Below are positions 34,475 through 43,022 of a stretch of DNA of 64,000 nt, piece by piece. How positions within the stretch are numbered: the first letter of the stretch is position 1; every line of letters begins with the position of its first letter. This DNA comes from Fenollaria sporofastidiosus (GTDB lineage Bacteria > Bacillota > Clostridia > Tissierellales > Peptoniphilaceae). The notes beneath the pieces are model-generated. The model had not been told where the DNA came from, searched no databases, and worked only from the letters and a program-made list of their open reading frames with translations. Location: NCBI RefSeq assembly GCF_943169635.2, contig NZ_OW968186.1:620001-684000 (forward strand), read 5' to 3'. The position numbers and the translations under genes were made by a program.

Positions 34475-35862
34475 TCGAAATTAGAGAATTAAGTTTTAAG
34501 TATAAGGGAGGATCTGATTACTCATTAAAAGATATAAATTTGAAAATCAAAAAAGGGGAATGCATTCTTCTGTGTGGTAGGAGTGGTTGCGGAAAGTCGA
34601 CTCTATTAAAGCTTATGAACGGCATAATACCTGAGTTTTATGATGGGGACATTTCCGGCAGTGTTATGGTCAATGGTATGAATACATTTACTACACCAAT
34701 TTATAAATTATCTAAGAATGTAGGCTCGGTTTTTCAAAATCCTAAAACACAGTTTTATACAATCAATACAACCGATGAAATTGCTTTTGGTTTAGAAAAT
34801 TACGGAATAGAAAGAGAAGTAATTAACAAAAGGATTGAAGAAGTTGAAAAAGAGCTTCATCTTGAAAAGTTGATGAATAAAAATATATTCAATCTTTCTG
34901 GAGGAGAAAAGCAGAAGATTGCTATAGCAAGCATTTATGCATTAAACCCTGAGATATTTATTCTTGATGAACCGTCTTCAAGCTTAGACATAAAGTCAAT
35001 GAAAGAACTATCTCTTACAATAAAAAAGCTTAAATCTTTAGGAAAAACTATTATTATTGCAGAACACAGGTTGTGGTATTTAAAAGACATTGTTGATAGA
35101 GCAATATACTTAGAGGATGGAAAAATCATCAGAGAATATAGTATGGACGAAATTGAAAATCTAAGTGAAGATGAACGAATGAGAACTGGACTTAGGCATT
35201 CTGATTATAAAGCTATTGAAAGATTTGATGATTTTGAAACTTCAAATAAAGGGACTTTATTAGAGTTAAAAAATCTAATATTCAAAAGAAATACCAAAAT
35301 AATTTTGTCCATTGAGGATCTTAAATTTTGCTATGGGAATATTATTGGAATTGTTGGAGAAAATGGAATTGGGAAGTCTACGTTAGCAAAAATTATATGT
35401 GGCTTATACAAAGAAAATAAAGGTAAAATTTTAAAAGATGATGATAATTTAAATATAAAAAGTAGGCTAAATGAGAGCCTGCTTATTATGCAGGAAGTGA
35501 ACTGCCAGTTATTTACAGACAGTGTTAAAGATGAAATAGTATTAACATCAAATACTAAAGATAATAATGCTTTAGATACTTGGTTAAAAGATATGGAGTT
35601 AAAAAATATCAGTGATAGGAATCCTCACACCTTGTCAGGAGGACAAAAACAGAGAGTGATTATCTTATCAGCTTTACTATCAGACAAGAAAATTCTATTT
35701 TTCGATGAACCAACCAGTGGATTGGACTATAGAAATATGAAAATAGTAGCTAAAAACATAAAGAAAGTAAAGGAAGAAGATAAGTTGATTTTAATAATAT
35801 CCCATGACGTTGAGTTTTTAGAGTCAGTTTGTGACAGAATTTTAAATTTTAAAAGCATATAA
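34471..35862 (+). CDS. ECF transporter dual-domain ATPase
   Basis: 463 residues from ATG 34471, which overlaps the T-component stop as ATGA; a GTG at 34462 is the alternative. Domain 1: Walker A GRSGCGKST (about 35), signature LSGGEKQK, Walker B ILDEPSSSLD. Domain 2: Walker A GENGIGKST (about 295), signature LSGGQKQRV, Walker B FFDEPTSGLD. Closely parallels the 15728 protein. The terminator repeat at 35867 follows five bases after the stop. Confidence 0.85.
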   Translation: MIEIRELSFKYKGGSDYSLKDINLKIKKGECILLCGRSGCGKSTLLKLMNGIIPEFYDGDISGSVMVNGMNTFTTPIYKLSKNVGSVFQNPKTQFYTINTTDEIAFGLENYGIEREVINKRIEEVEKELHLEKLMNKNIFNLSGGEKQKIAIASIYALNPEIFILDEPSSSLDIKSMKELSLTIKKLKSLGKTIIIAEHRLWYLKDIVDRAIYLEDGKIIREYSMDEIENLSEDERMRTGLRHSDYKAIERFDDFETSNKGTLLELKNLIFKRNTKIILSIEDLKFCYGNIIGIVGENGIGKSTLAKIICGLYKENKGKILKDDDNLNIKSRLNESLLIMQEVNCQLFTDSVKDEIVLTSNTKDNNALDTWLKDMELKNISDRNPHTLSGGQKQRVIILSALLSDKKILFFDEPTSGLDYRNMKIVAKNIKKVKEEDKLILIISHDVEFLESVCDRILNFKSI

Positions 35863-35866
35863 AAAT

Positions 35867-35890
35867 TGGCGAGATCACTCTCGCCATTTT
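35867..35890 (+). repeat. 24-bp hairpin direct repeat, right copy
   Basis: Same 24 bases as 28783-28806 (GGCGAGA-TCAC-TCTCGCC with Ts). Here it also lies between convergent genes and can act as a terminator for both. Confidence 0.85.
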
Positions 35891-35897
35891 CATGTCA

Positions 35898-36374
35898 TTA
35901 TTCACTTGTTTCTATATATTTTTTTATTGTCTTCTTTGCTATCAAGAGATTAATTACGAATTTAAGCCCTATCAATGGATGCTTCATCATGATCTTTCTG
36001 CCGGCGTACTTCATTATCGGCTCTATCTGTTCCAGATCGCTTGCCTTGTAGCAAGTAGTCGGACACTGGTGGCAGAAGGTTTTGTAGAAGGAGTGCGGAC
36101 AGCGCTCTATGTGCCTAAAGGCCTTCATAACAAGCTCGTAGTACTCATCGTTAATTTTGTACTTCCACATACGCGGCCTAGATGAGATAAACTCGTCTAT
36201 CTCGCCATCGAAGCAGTATTTATTGATGGGCTTTTTGCTGCGTGCAACTTTGTCCTCGCAGTAGATGGCCGTCATCAATAGAAAGACCTTCTTTTCGAAT
36301 AGCTTTTTTGCAGCTTCCTCATCCTTGCCGATGGGGATTTTATTTTTTAATATAGGAAATGTTTTTGTTTTCAT
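35898..36374 (-). CDS. YgbA-like (nitrous oxide-stimulated promoter family) protein
   Basis: 158 residues on the minus strand. The central region AIYCEDKVARSK and the Cys cluster CPHSFYKTFCHQCPTTCYK, followed by RKIMMKHPLIGLKF, match the YgbA family (PF11756), whose E. coli member responds to nitrosative stress. The conserved cysteines suggest metal or Fe-S binding. It stands alone, downstream of the CydC-like gene and a R2 repeat. About 140 bases of repeat separate it from that ABC gene. Confidence 0.75.
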   Translation of the reverse strand: MKTKTFPILKNKIPIGKDEEAAKKLFEKKVFLLMTAIYCEDKVARSKKPINKYCFDGEIDEFISSRPRMWKYKINDEYYELVMKAFRHIERCPHSFYKTFCHQCPTTCYKASDLEQIEPIMKYAGRKIMMKHPLIGLKFVINLLIAKKTIKKYIETSE

Positions 36375-36417
36375 TTTTCACTTCTTTATATATTATTTTT
36401 ATAAACTTCAGCCGTTC

Positions 36418-36540
36418 ATTTTGCGATGAAAATCGATAGATAAGGCGAAGCATAACGAGTGACCGACCGACATCGTACTAATGGGTACGTTGAGGGAGGA
36501 AGCGAGCGCGCTAGCCTTAGGTGCGATTTTGGCGCAAAAT
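36418..36540 (-). repeat. R2 palindromic repeat, copy A
   Basis: Outer stem ATTTTGCG (36418-36425) with CGCAAAAT (36533-36540), second stem AAAATCG (36429-36435) with CGATTTT (36524-36530). The inner part is shared with copy B (ATAAGGCGAAGCATAACGA, GGGTAC, GGAGGAAGCGAGCGCGC, AGCCTTAG). One arm supplies the last eight codons of the CydC-like gene. Confidence 0.7.
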
Positions 36541-38181
36541 AATCACATTATCACAAATGCGTAGAGTACTATCCCTATGACTTACCATAAGCACGGTCTT
36601 GCCCTTCATATACTTCTTAATCGAGTTTAAGATTATGCTCTCGTTAAGTGCATCCAAATTACTTGTTGGCTCGTCAAAAAGATATATCTCTGCGTCTTTC
36701 AAAAAGCATCTTGCAAGGCCCAGTCTTTGCTGCTCGCCACCTGAGAAGTTCTCGCCCAGCTCCTTGATATATGTGTCCAAGCCGTCCTTAAGTGAGCTCA
36801 CGTAGTCAAGTATAGATGCCTTGCGTAGCGCCTCTTTGAGCTCTTCATCTGTAGCATCGGGTTTTGCTATCAAGAGATTGTCCCTAATGCTGCCTTCGAA
36901 GAACTCGCTCGTTTGCGTCATATAGCTAAGCTTTTCGTATAATGATGCAGTGTTTATATCCAAGATGTTCTTGCCAGCGATTTTGATCTCGCCACCCTCG
37001 AGGTTCCAAAAGTGCATGATGAGCTTAAGCATAGTCGACTTACCGCAGCCGCTCGGACCTTGAATGCCGATGAACTCGTGATTTTTAACTCTAAGCGAAA
37101 AATTATCCAAAATCTTCTCACTCTTGTATGCAAAGCTAATGCCATTAACTTCGATTATATCAGCTTCGTAAGAAGCAATTGCGTTCTTGCTTAAGTATCC
37201 TTTATTAGTAATCTCTTCAACCATAGGCTTCTCTTCAAGTATAGACATGACCCTATCAGCTGAGGCAAGAGTTTGAGCTAGGCCGTTACCAAGTAGTGAG
37301 ACGGCTCTTACGGCACCGAAGCTAAAGTATGTTAAGCTAGAGGCTAATAAGATGTCAGAGCTGGCATTACCAGACTTTGCAAGCACTACAAAGACAGCCG
37401 CCGTTACAAAAACTTCCAGCATATCTTCAAGCGCAAGCAGCACCGCAAGCTGTCTAATAAGCCTGTCCTGGTTCGTCTTAAGTTTTGCGTTTAGCGCGTT
37501 TACTTTTTTAACCGCCCTCTTTTGATAAGCAAAGCTAATGATCTCAGCAATACCTCTTAGTAGATCTAAGAAGCTGTTACTGATGCTTGCAAGGCTGCGT
37601 CTCGTTTCAGCTGCCGCATCTCCTGCAAGAGATGAGAATACCATTGGCAAGACCACGGCGATGGCTATGTGACCCACAAGCATTACAATTGCTGCTAGAG
37701 GAGATATTTGTCCTAAGGCGAGTGCATATACAAGGCTGGTGATGATCGCTATACAAACCGGGGATATGGTGTGCGCGTAGAATACCTCTAAAAGCTCCAT
37801 ATCAGATGAGATGGCGCTGATAAGGTCACCTTTGTTCATCATCTCAATCTTGGCTGGTGCGAGTCTACGAATCGCTGCGAAGACCCTGTTTCTTAATAGA
37901 GCCAAGACTCTGAAGGCGATGAGGTGATTCATGTACTGCTCAAGATATCTAAATAAGCCCCTTAAGATGACAGCTCCAGCCATTATCTTCATGATAAATG
38001 CAGCCTTTGAGCCGCCTTCAACGTACTCTATTATAAGCCTTGCACCTAGAACGCCGATGGCTGTGTAGAAGAGGAAGGAGATGCATCCTGCTAAAACAGC
38101 CACTGCCATGTATTTACTTAGAGGTTTAACAACTTTTACTAGCTTCGAAATTACTTTTAATCCATCTCTCTTACTTTGCAT
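36517..38181 (-). CDS. ABC transporter, membrane+ATPase, CydC-like
   Basis: 554 residues from the ATG at 38181, preceded by AAGGAGGT; longer starts lack a ribosome site. Membrane domain about 15-300, then Walker A GPSGCGKST, signature FSGGEQQRL and Walker B YLFDEPTSNLD. It overlaps its partner by 11 bases. Sequence style fits the CydDC/heterodimeric ABC exporters that move cysteine or glutathione, but other exporters look alike and no cytochrome bd genes are nearby. The C-terminal end (ILRQNRT) lies inside repeat R2 copy A. Confidence 0.7.
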   Translation of the reverse strand: MQSKRDGLKVISKLVKVVKPLSKYMAVAVLAGCISFLFYTAIGVLGARLIIEYVEGGSKAAFIMKIMAGAVILRGLFRYLEQYMNHLIAFRVLALLRNRVFAAIRRLAPAKIEMMNKGDLISAISSDMELLEVFYAHTISPVCIAIITSLVYALALGQISPLAAIVMLVGHIAIAVVLPMVFSSLAGDAAAETRRSLASISNSFLDLLRGIAEIISFAYQKRAVKKVNALNAKLKTNQDRLIRQLAVLLALEDMLEVFVTAAVFVVLAKSGNASSDILLASSLTYFSFGAVRAVSLLGNGLAQTLASADRVMSILEEKPMVEEITNKGYLSKNAIASYEADIIEVNGISFAYKSEKILDNFSLRVKNHEFIGIQGPSGCGKSTMLKLIMHFWNLEGGEIKIAGKNILDINTASLYEKLSYMTQTSEFFEGSIRDNLLIAKPDATDEELKEALRKASILDYVSSLKDGLDTYIKELGENFSGGEQQRLGLARCFLKDAEIYLFDEPTSNLDALNESIILNSIKKYMKGKTVLMVSHRDSTLRICDNVIILRQNRT

Positions 38182-39901
38182 CGTTAAGACCTCCTTCCAA
38201 GCTCTCTTGCGCATCATAAATGCGCTTGTACTCGCCACACTGCTTCATAAGAGTCTCGTGCGTACCTTCTTCTACGAGATTAGCCTTTGCCATGACATAG
38301 ATCTTGTCAGCGTCCTTAATCGATGAAAGGCGGTGACTTACTATGATGACAAGTTTTTCCTTCGCAATCTCTTTAATATTGTTCAAAATTATTTCTTCAC
38401 TTTCTATATCAATGTTGCTAGTTGCCTCGTCAAAGATAAAGATCTTAGGGTCATAGACCATGGCTCTAGCAAGAGCAAGCCTTTGCCTTTGGCCGCCGCT
38501 AAGGTTTAGTCCGCCGCTTGATAAAGGCATTTCAAGGCCGCCCTTGTCCATAATCTCATCATATAGATTAACCTTCTTCAGAGCTGTGTATATGGCACTG
38601 TCACTAACATCATCCCTTGCCATGACGATGTTTTCCCTTAAAGCACCTTCAAAGATGTGCGCGTTGTGCGTGATCCTGTTTACGTTCTTGGCGATGGATG
38701 CCGAAGCAAGCTCAGTATATGGAGCGCTTCCAATAAATACATCTCCACTCGTCCCTCTCATCGCAGCTGAGATGAGCTTTGCAAGAGTCGACTTACCAGA
38801 GCCGCTCTCACCAACAAGAGCGATGTATCCTTGAGTAGGAAAGTCGATCGTGATATTATTAAGCGCATAAGAGTCCCCGTCAGGGTACTTGTAGGAAAGC
38901 TTCTTCACACTTAGCTTAAGATCCTTATCATTAGGAAACTGAGCTTCTCTATCATCCTCGTTTAGTTCTAGAAAATCGATAAGCGTCTTGCCAGCAGCAA
39001 CACCAGTCATTGCAACGTGAAAGCTCGACGTCAAAGTGATCATCGGCCTAAACGCATCCATCGACATAATCAGTATCATAATCAAAAAGTTTAGAGCAAG
39101 TCCAGTCTTAGTATACACATAAAGACTTGTGAATATACACGCAATCGATGAGCCGTATGCGATCCACTCGATAAGAGTGATAGAGTTTAGCTGCATAGCA
39201 AGTATGCGCATAGTCTCATTTCTGAAGTCTTCAGCCTTCTCGTCAAGCTCCTCAGCCCTCCTTATGTCCGCTCTGAATATCTTTAGAGCAGTGATGCCTT
39301 GTAAGCTGTCTAAGAATAGCTCGCCGACATCTTGATACTTGCGCCAGTACTTCTTTTGCATGCGTCCAACCATAGTCAAGATAAACTTCAAAAGTAGTGG
39401 TATGATAGGCATTAAAACTAAGAAGACTAGTCCAACGCGCCAGTCTATGTATGACAAGATAGCAAAGTTAACAAGACTCGCACCGAAAGCGCCGTAGTAC
39501 TCAGGCAAGAAACGTCCGTAGTAGTTTTGCAGCTGCTCAATAGTGTCCGAGCCTAGATTGATTAGAGTCGCAGTCGAGATTTGCTCCTTGTAGCTGGGAC
39601 CAATCGAGGCCGCCTTAGTGATGAGCCTTTCTCTAAGCTTACCCTTCACCTCACCAATGATGTTCGATTGGTAGTCAGTCACCTTGTATAGAGCAAGGAC
39701 CCTGATAGCAATACCAAGGACAAAGATTATTAGAAGTTTTTTTATGTCAATGGTACTTTTAGAGTAAAGAGCCTCAGCTAAAGAGCCGAAGGCAAAAGCA
39801 AGTAGAGCAGTCCCTACAACGCGTAGCATCATCATAAAGACACTGCTTAGTATGTATTTTTTCGCCTTGCCTATAGATTTGAATAAATATTTATCAAGCA
39901 T
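38171..39901 (-). CDS. ABC transporter, membrane+ATPase, CydD-like
   Basis: 576 residues, first gene of the minus-strand pair. Membrane domain about 15-310, Walker A GESGSGKST, signature LSGGQRQRL, Walker B FIFDEATSNID. Works with the overlapping CydC-like protein as a heterodimer. Start at 39901 with GGAGAG upstream. A TTAG-N6-CTAA operator-like site lies 37-50 bases before the start, so expression is probably under the same regulator as feoB. Confidence 0.7.
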   Translation of the reverse strand: MLDKYLFKSIGKAKKYILSSVFMMMLRVVGTALLAFAFGSLAEALYSKSTIDIKKLLIIFVLGIAIRVLALYKVTDYQSNIIGEVKGKLRERLITKAASIGPSYKEQISTATLINLGSDTIEQLQNYYGRFLPEYYGAFGASLVNFAILSYIDWRVGLVFLVLMPIIPLLLKFILTMVGRMQKKYWRKYQDVGELFLDSLQGITALKIFRADIRRAEELDEKAEDFRNETMRILAMQLNSITLIEWIAYGSSIACIFTSLYVYTKTGLALNFLIMILIMSMDAFRPMITLTSSFHVAMTGVAAGKTLIDFLELNEDDREAQFPNDKDLKLSVKKLSYKYPDGDSYALNNITIDFPTQGYIALVGESGSGKSTLAKLISAAMRGTSGDVFIGSAPYTELASASIAKNVNRITHNAHIFEGALRENIVMARDDVSDSAIYTALKKVNLYDEIMDKGGLEMPLSSGGLNLSGGQRQRLALARAMVYDPKIFIFDEATSNIDIESEEIILNNIKEIAKEKLVIIVSHRLSSIKDADKIYVMAKANLVEEGTHETLMKQCGEYKRIYDAQESLEGGLNDAK

Positions 39902-39937
39902 ATATTCTCTCCTTTGTATATAGTCGTTACATAAACA

Positions 39938-39951
39938 TTAGCATGAACTAA
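39938..39951 (-). promoter_or_regulatory. TTAG-N6-CTAA operator-like site before CydDC-like operon
   Basis: TTAGCATGAACTAA at 39938-39951, almost the same as TTAGCATAGACTAA at 54657-54670 before feoB, including the next bases (TAA). Being palindromic it can act on the minus-strand promoter that must lie here. Confidence 0.55.
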
Positions 39952-40140
39952 TAAGATAAGTATAACATAAAGCAAGCGCTTTTTCTATAAATTTATGAAA
40001 TACAGTGTGATTGTAGTAGTGATTTGTTACAATTGTGTTAAATACCCATAAAGACTTGTATTTCTATGGTGAGGGTGATATGATGAATAGTAAGAACATA
40101 TGTAAATACATATTATACGAAGGAAAAACAAGGAGGAAAA

Positions 40141-40230
40141 ATGAAAAAGAAATTATTCGCAATGATACTTTGCTTAGAAATTATCAGTTTTCGTAGACCA
40201 GCAAGCGAAGGAAAACACTTCTTGCATTAA
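40141..40230 (+). other. Signal-peptide-like 29-codon ORF, probable gene remnant
   Basis: ATG 40141 follows a strong AAGGAGGAAAA. It reads MKKKLFAMILCLEII, then SFRRPASEGKHFLH and stop. This looks like the start of an exported protein that has been cut off. The rest of 39952-40353 shows no gene. Confidence 0.35.
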
Positions 40231-40353
40231 AACTTGAATTGGCTGATTGTGAATACAAAGATTAGTTCATTAATTATTAAAAAACTGGCTAGAAATTAAA
40301 TAAACTATATACAAGAAGGCATCGTATGATGTCTTCTTTTTTATACATTTTGA

Positions 40354-40382
40354 TTGACTTAATAAAATTTATGCGTTATAAT
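40354..40382 (+). promoter_or_regulatory. Promoter of riboswitch/Nik-type operon
   Basis: TTGACT (40354-40359), 17-base spacer, TATAAT (40377-40382), placed just before the cobalamin-riboswitch-like leader. Confidence 0.7.
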
Positions 40383-40394
40383 GTGCTCAGATAG

Positions 40395-40515
40395 AATATA
40401 ACAAGGAAGTAGGTTAGAATCCTACACAGTGCCGCTACGGTATTTGCATTTATGCATAAGTCCGATACTTGTACTTTAGTTTTGTTCCGGTTCAGGGCAA
40501 GGCTAGTTTTTTTAG
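40395..40515 (+). promoter_or_regulatory. Cobalamin-riboswitch-like leader
   Basis: The leader contains AAGGAAGTAGGTTAGAATCC, then TACACAGTGCCGCTACGGT and, after a GCATTTATGC hairpin, AGTCCGATAC. This order and wording match the cobalamin riboswitch: a GGGAA..GGT.AGAATCC stretch, the B12 box GCC.GC.ACTGT, and AGTC.G.ATAC. A GCTA/TAGC hairpin with Ts follows at about 40500-40516 and could be the expression platform. Control of a nickel/cobalt-type importer by cobalamin is a known arrangement. Confidence 0.75.
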
Positions 40516-40559
40516 CACAGTTAATTCTATACTATATCTTATTAAAGGAGAAAGATTTT

Positions 40560-42104
40560 ATGAAGAAACTTATTTTCTTAGTAGTCATATTGTCGCTAGT
40601 GTTCACATATGGCTGCAAATCAAATGAAAAGCCAGCTGAAGTTAGTGACAATGCTAATGCTAGCGAAAAAACTGAAGCTAATGAAAAGGCTGACGTTAAT
40701 GAAATTGTTGTTGGTCAAACTTGGGTTATCTCAAGTGACGATCCACTTGACGGAGCCAATGGTTGGAGTATAACTAACCACGGCATTAGCGAGTACGTAT
40801 ACACACTACAAGCTGATGGTACTCTTAAGTCGAGATTCGTTAAGTCTATCGAAGCTAAGGATGAAACTCACTTCACAGCTGAACTAAACGAAGGAGTTAA
40901 GTTTGCTGACGGCAGCGAAGTTGATGCAAAGGCATTCTCTGAAGCTATGAACATGATCATGGAAAACAACGAGTTCGCTCGTGCTTCTGCTGGTAAGATT
41001 ACTTTCACTCCAGTAGAAGATTACAAGGTAGACATCGTTACTGAGCTTCCTACTGTTAATCTTGAATCCATCTTTGCTGAATGGACTAATGTTATGTTCA
41101 AGAAAGATGGTGATAAGTACATCTTCACTGGCGCTTACAAGATTAAAGAGCTTAAACCAGGCGCTGAAGTTGTACTAGAAAGAAACGAATACTACGATGG
41201 CTTTGAAGCTAGACCTGAGACTGTCACTATAAAGGCGTTCAAGGACGGCAACGCTCTTAAGCTTGCTTACGAAAGTGGCGAAGTAGACCTTGCTTTTGGT
41301 CTTACTAATGATGTAGCTGTAGGCTTAAAAGACAAGGGCTTTAAGGCGCTTGACTACAACGCAGGCTACCAATACTACTGCTTCTTAAATCTTAAGAGAG
41401 ATCACTTAAATGACCTTCACTTCAGAAAGGCTCTTGACCTTCTTGTTAATAGACAAGAGATTATTGACGCACTTGGCGGTGGAGACATGCCTACTGGACT
41501 ATTCGCAAAGAACTTTAGCTTCAATGGCGATCAAAAATTAACTTATGACATAGAAAATGCTAAGGAAGAATTCAAGGCTGCTGGCTACACTTATGAAGGC
41601 GACAAGCTTATGGACAAGAGCGGCAAGCCTGTTAAGCTTACTATATTAACATACTCTGCGAAACCAGACCTACCAGTTATAGGTCAAGTGCTTGTATCTG
41701 ACTTAGAGCAAGTAGGTATCGAAGCAAGCGTGTCACTAGCTGACAGCATCGACGAAGAAGCTGCTAAGGGCAATCACGATATATTATTATACGCTCAAAA
41801 CCCAACAGCAAGTGGCAACCCACACTACTTCTTTGCTCAACACTTCAAGACTGACGCTGTTAAGAACCACAGCTACTACTCAAATGCTGAAGTTGATAAG
41901 ATTATAGACGAGCTTGGCGTTACAGCTGACCTTGCTAAGAGAGACGAGCTTTCAAAAGAAATTCAAGCAAAGATCTACGAAGACCTTCCAATACTATACA
42001 CAGTTGACCCACACTGGTTCGTAATGCTTTCTGACAATATCAAGAATTATGAAATCTGGAACGGCGACTACTTTGTAACAAATCCAACACTAACAGTTAG
42101 ATAG
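40560..42104 (+). CDS. Nickel/peptide-type ABC transporter substrate-binding lipoprotein
   Basis: 514 residues from ATG 40560 after AAAGGAG; the longer reading frame would run through the riboswitch. Lipoprotein signal ending FTYGC with Cys20. The mature part matches SBP family 5 (OppA/DppA/NikA): LEPGAEVVLERN-like strand (here KPGAEVVLERNEYY), LNLKRDHLNDLHFRKALDLL, and a C-terminal YEDLPILYTVDPHWF. The cobalamin-like leader points to cobalt or nickel (or a metallophore complex) as cargo, not peptides. First gene of a five-gene operon. Confidence 0.8.
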   Translation: MKKLIFLVVILSLVFTYGCKSNEKPAEVSDNANASEKTEANEKADVNEIVVGQTWVISSDDPLDGANGWSITNHGISEYVYTLQADGTLKSRFVKSIEAKDETHFTAELNEGVKFADGSEVDAKAFSEAMNMIMENNEFARASAGKITFTPVEDYKVDIVTELPTVNLESIFAEWTNVMFKKDGDKYIFTGAYKIKELKPGAEVVLERNEYYDGFEARPETVTIKAFKDGNALKLAYESGEVDLAFGLTNDVAVGLKDKGFKALDYNAGYQYYCFLNLKRDHLNDLHFRKALDLLVNRQEIIDALGGGDMPTGLFAKNFSFNGDQKLTYDIENAKEEFKAAGYTYEGDKLMDKSGKPVKLTILTYSAKPDLPVIGQVLVSDLEQVGIEASVSLADSIDEEAAKGNHDILLYAQNPTASGNPHYFFAQHFKTDAVKNHSYYSNAEVDKIIDELGVTADLAKRDELSKEIQAKIYEDLPILYTVDPHWFVMLSDNIKNYEIWNGDYFVTNPTLTVR

Positions 42105-43022
42105 ATGAAAGTCATAAACTTTTTTTGCAAATGGTTTTTGATCTTCTTCGTAGGCTCACTTATTGCCTTTGGCATAGTTAGGCTTATGAGCGGAGACCCG
42201 GTGATGATGGCTCTTAGCGAAAGAAACCTACCTGCCACTGAGGAGAACGTAAACTATTTAAAAAAAGAATTTGGTCTTGACAAACCGCTTATATCACAGT
42301 ATTTAGACTGGATAGGAGATTTTATAAAGGGTGATTGGGGCAAAAGCTACATGACAGGCGTCAATCTTAAGCCTGAAATACTAAGAAGAGCTCCAGTCTC
42401 ACTTTTGCTTGGCTTACTTGGGCTAGTATACGCAAGTATATTAGCCTTTTGGCTAGGCTACCTTGCCAGTTTGAAGCGTGGATTTTTTGATAAACTAACA
42501 AGGGCACTAGCATTATTCACGCAGACAGTGCCTGTTTTTATACTCATCATACTCTTCGTCTACTTTTTCGGAGTGAAGTACAGGTTTATCAAATTTTTCA
42601 AGTCAGGCTCCATAGCAAGTCTAGCAGTCGGAGTTTTCTTCGTCGGCCTTCCACTTATAGGGCCGATGTCAAGAACAGTCAGGATCTACTTCTTGGAAGT
42701 GATGAAAAAGCCATTCTTCAGCTTCTACCTTGAGAGAGGCTACAAAAGAGAAAGAGCGCTTTTAAAGTATTGCTACCACGAGCCCTTACAAGGCTTAACA
42801 GGTCTACTAATAAGTCAAAGCGCCTACGTCATAGGTGCCAGCTCAGTTGTTGAGTTCGCTCTATCTATACAGGGACTCTCGGCACTTTTAATCGAGTCCA
42901 TAGCGCACAGAGATTACCTAATCATACAAACATACATAATGATGATCATCATATGGATGTTCTTTGTGCATTTAATATTCACAGTGTTTTCAAAAGTCTT
43001 TATTAGAAGGGGGAGTGCGTAA
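42105..43022 (+). CDS. NikB/DppB-type ABC permease
   Basis: 305 residues, six hydrophobic segments. Typical N-terminal block VRLMSGDPVMMALSERN and KEFGLDKPLISQYLDW, membrane domain after about residue 90. The start codon directly abuts the preceding stop, and the gene ends overlapping the next ATG, so all are translated together. Confidence 0.82.
   Translation: MKVINFFCKWFLIFFVGSLIAFGIVRLMSGDPVMMALSERNLPATEENVNYLKKEFGLDKPLISQYLDWIGDFIKGDWGKSYMTGVNLKPEILRRAPVSLLLGLLGLVYASILAFWLGYLASLKRGFFDKLTRALALFTQTVPVFILIILFVYFFGVKYRFIKFFKSGSIASLAVGVFFVGLPLIGPMSRTVRIYFLEVMKKPFFSFYLERGYKRERALLKYCYHEPLQGLTGLLISQSAYVIGASSVVEFALSIQGLSALLIESIAHRDYLIIQTYIMMIIIWMFFVHLIFTVFSKVFIRRGSA

Larger units (their letters stand above)
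28783..35890 (+). mobile_element. TetR/ABC/ECF island bounded by 24-bp direct repeats
   Basis: Six co-directional AT-rich genes with codon use unlike the zinc operon before and the minus-strand ABC pair after, bounded by identical 24-bp hairpins. The gene set resembles the element-borne TetR/ECF cassette at 13.8-17.1 kb. No recombinase is present. Acquisition by recombination at a terminator is inferred. Confidence 0.5.

Noticed and set aside
35866..36185. Plus-strand ORFs at 35866-36185
   Set aside because: Antisense to the YgbA-like gene, whose Cys-rich pattern is recognisable on the minus strand.
40452..40559. N-terminal extension of the nickel/peptide-binding protein
   Set aside because: It would translate the riboswitch-like leader; ATG 40560 has AAAGGAG and begins a proper lipoprotein signal.
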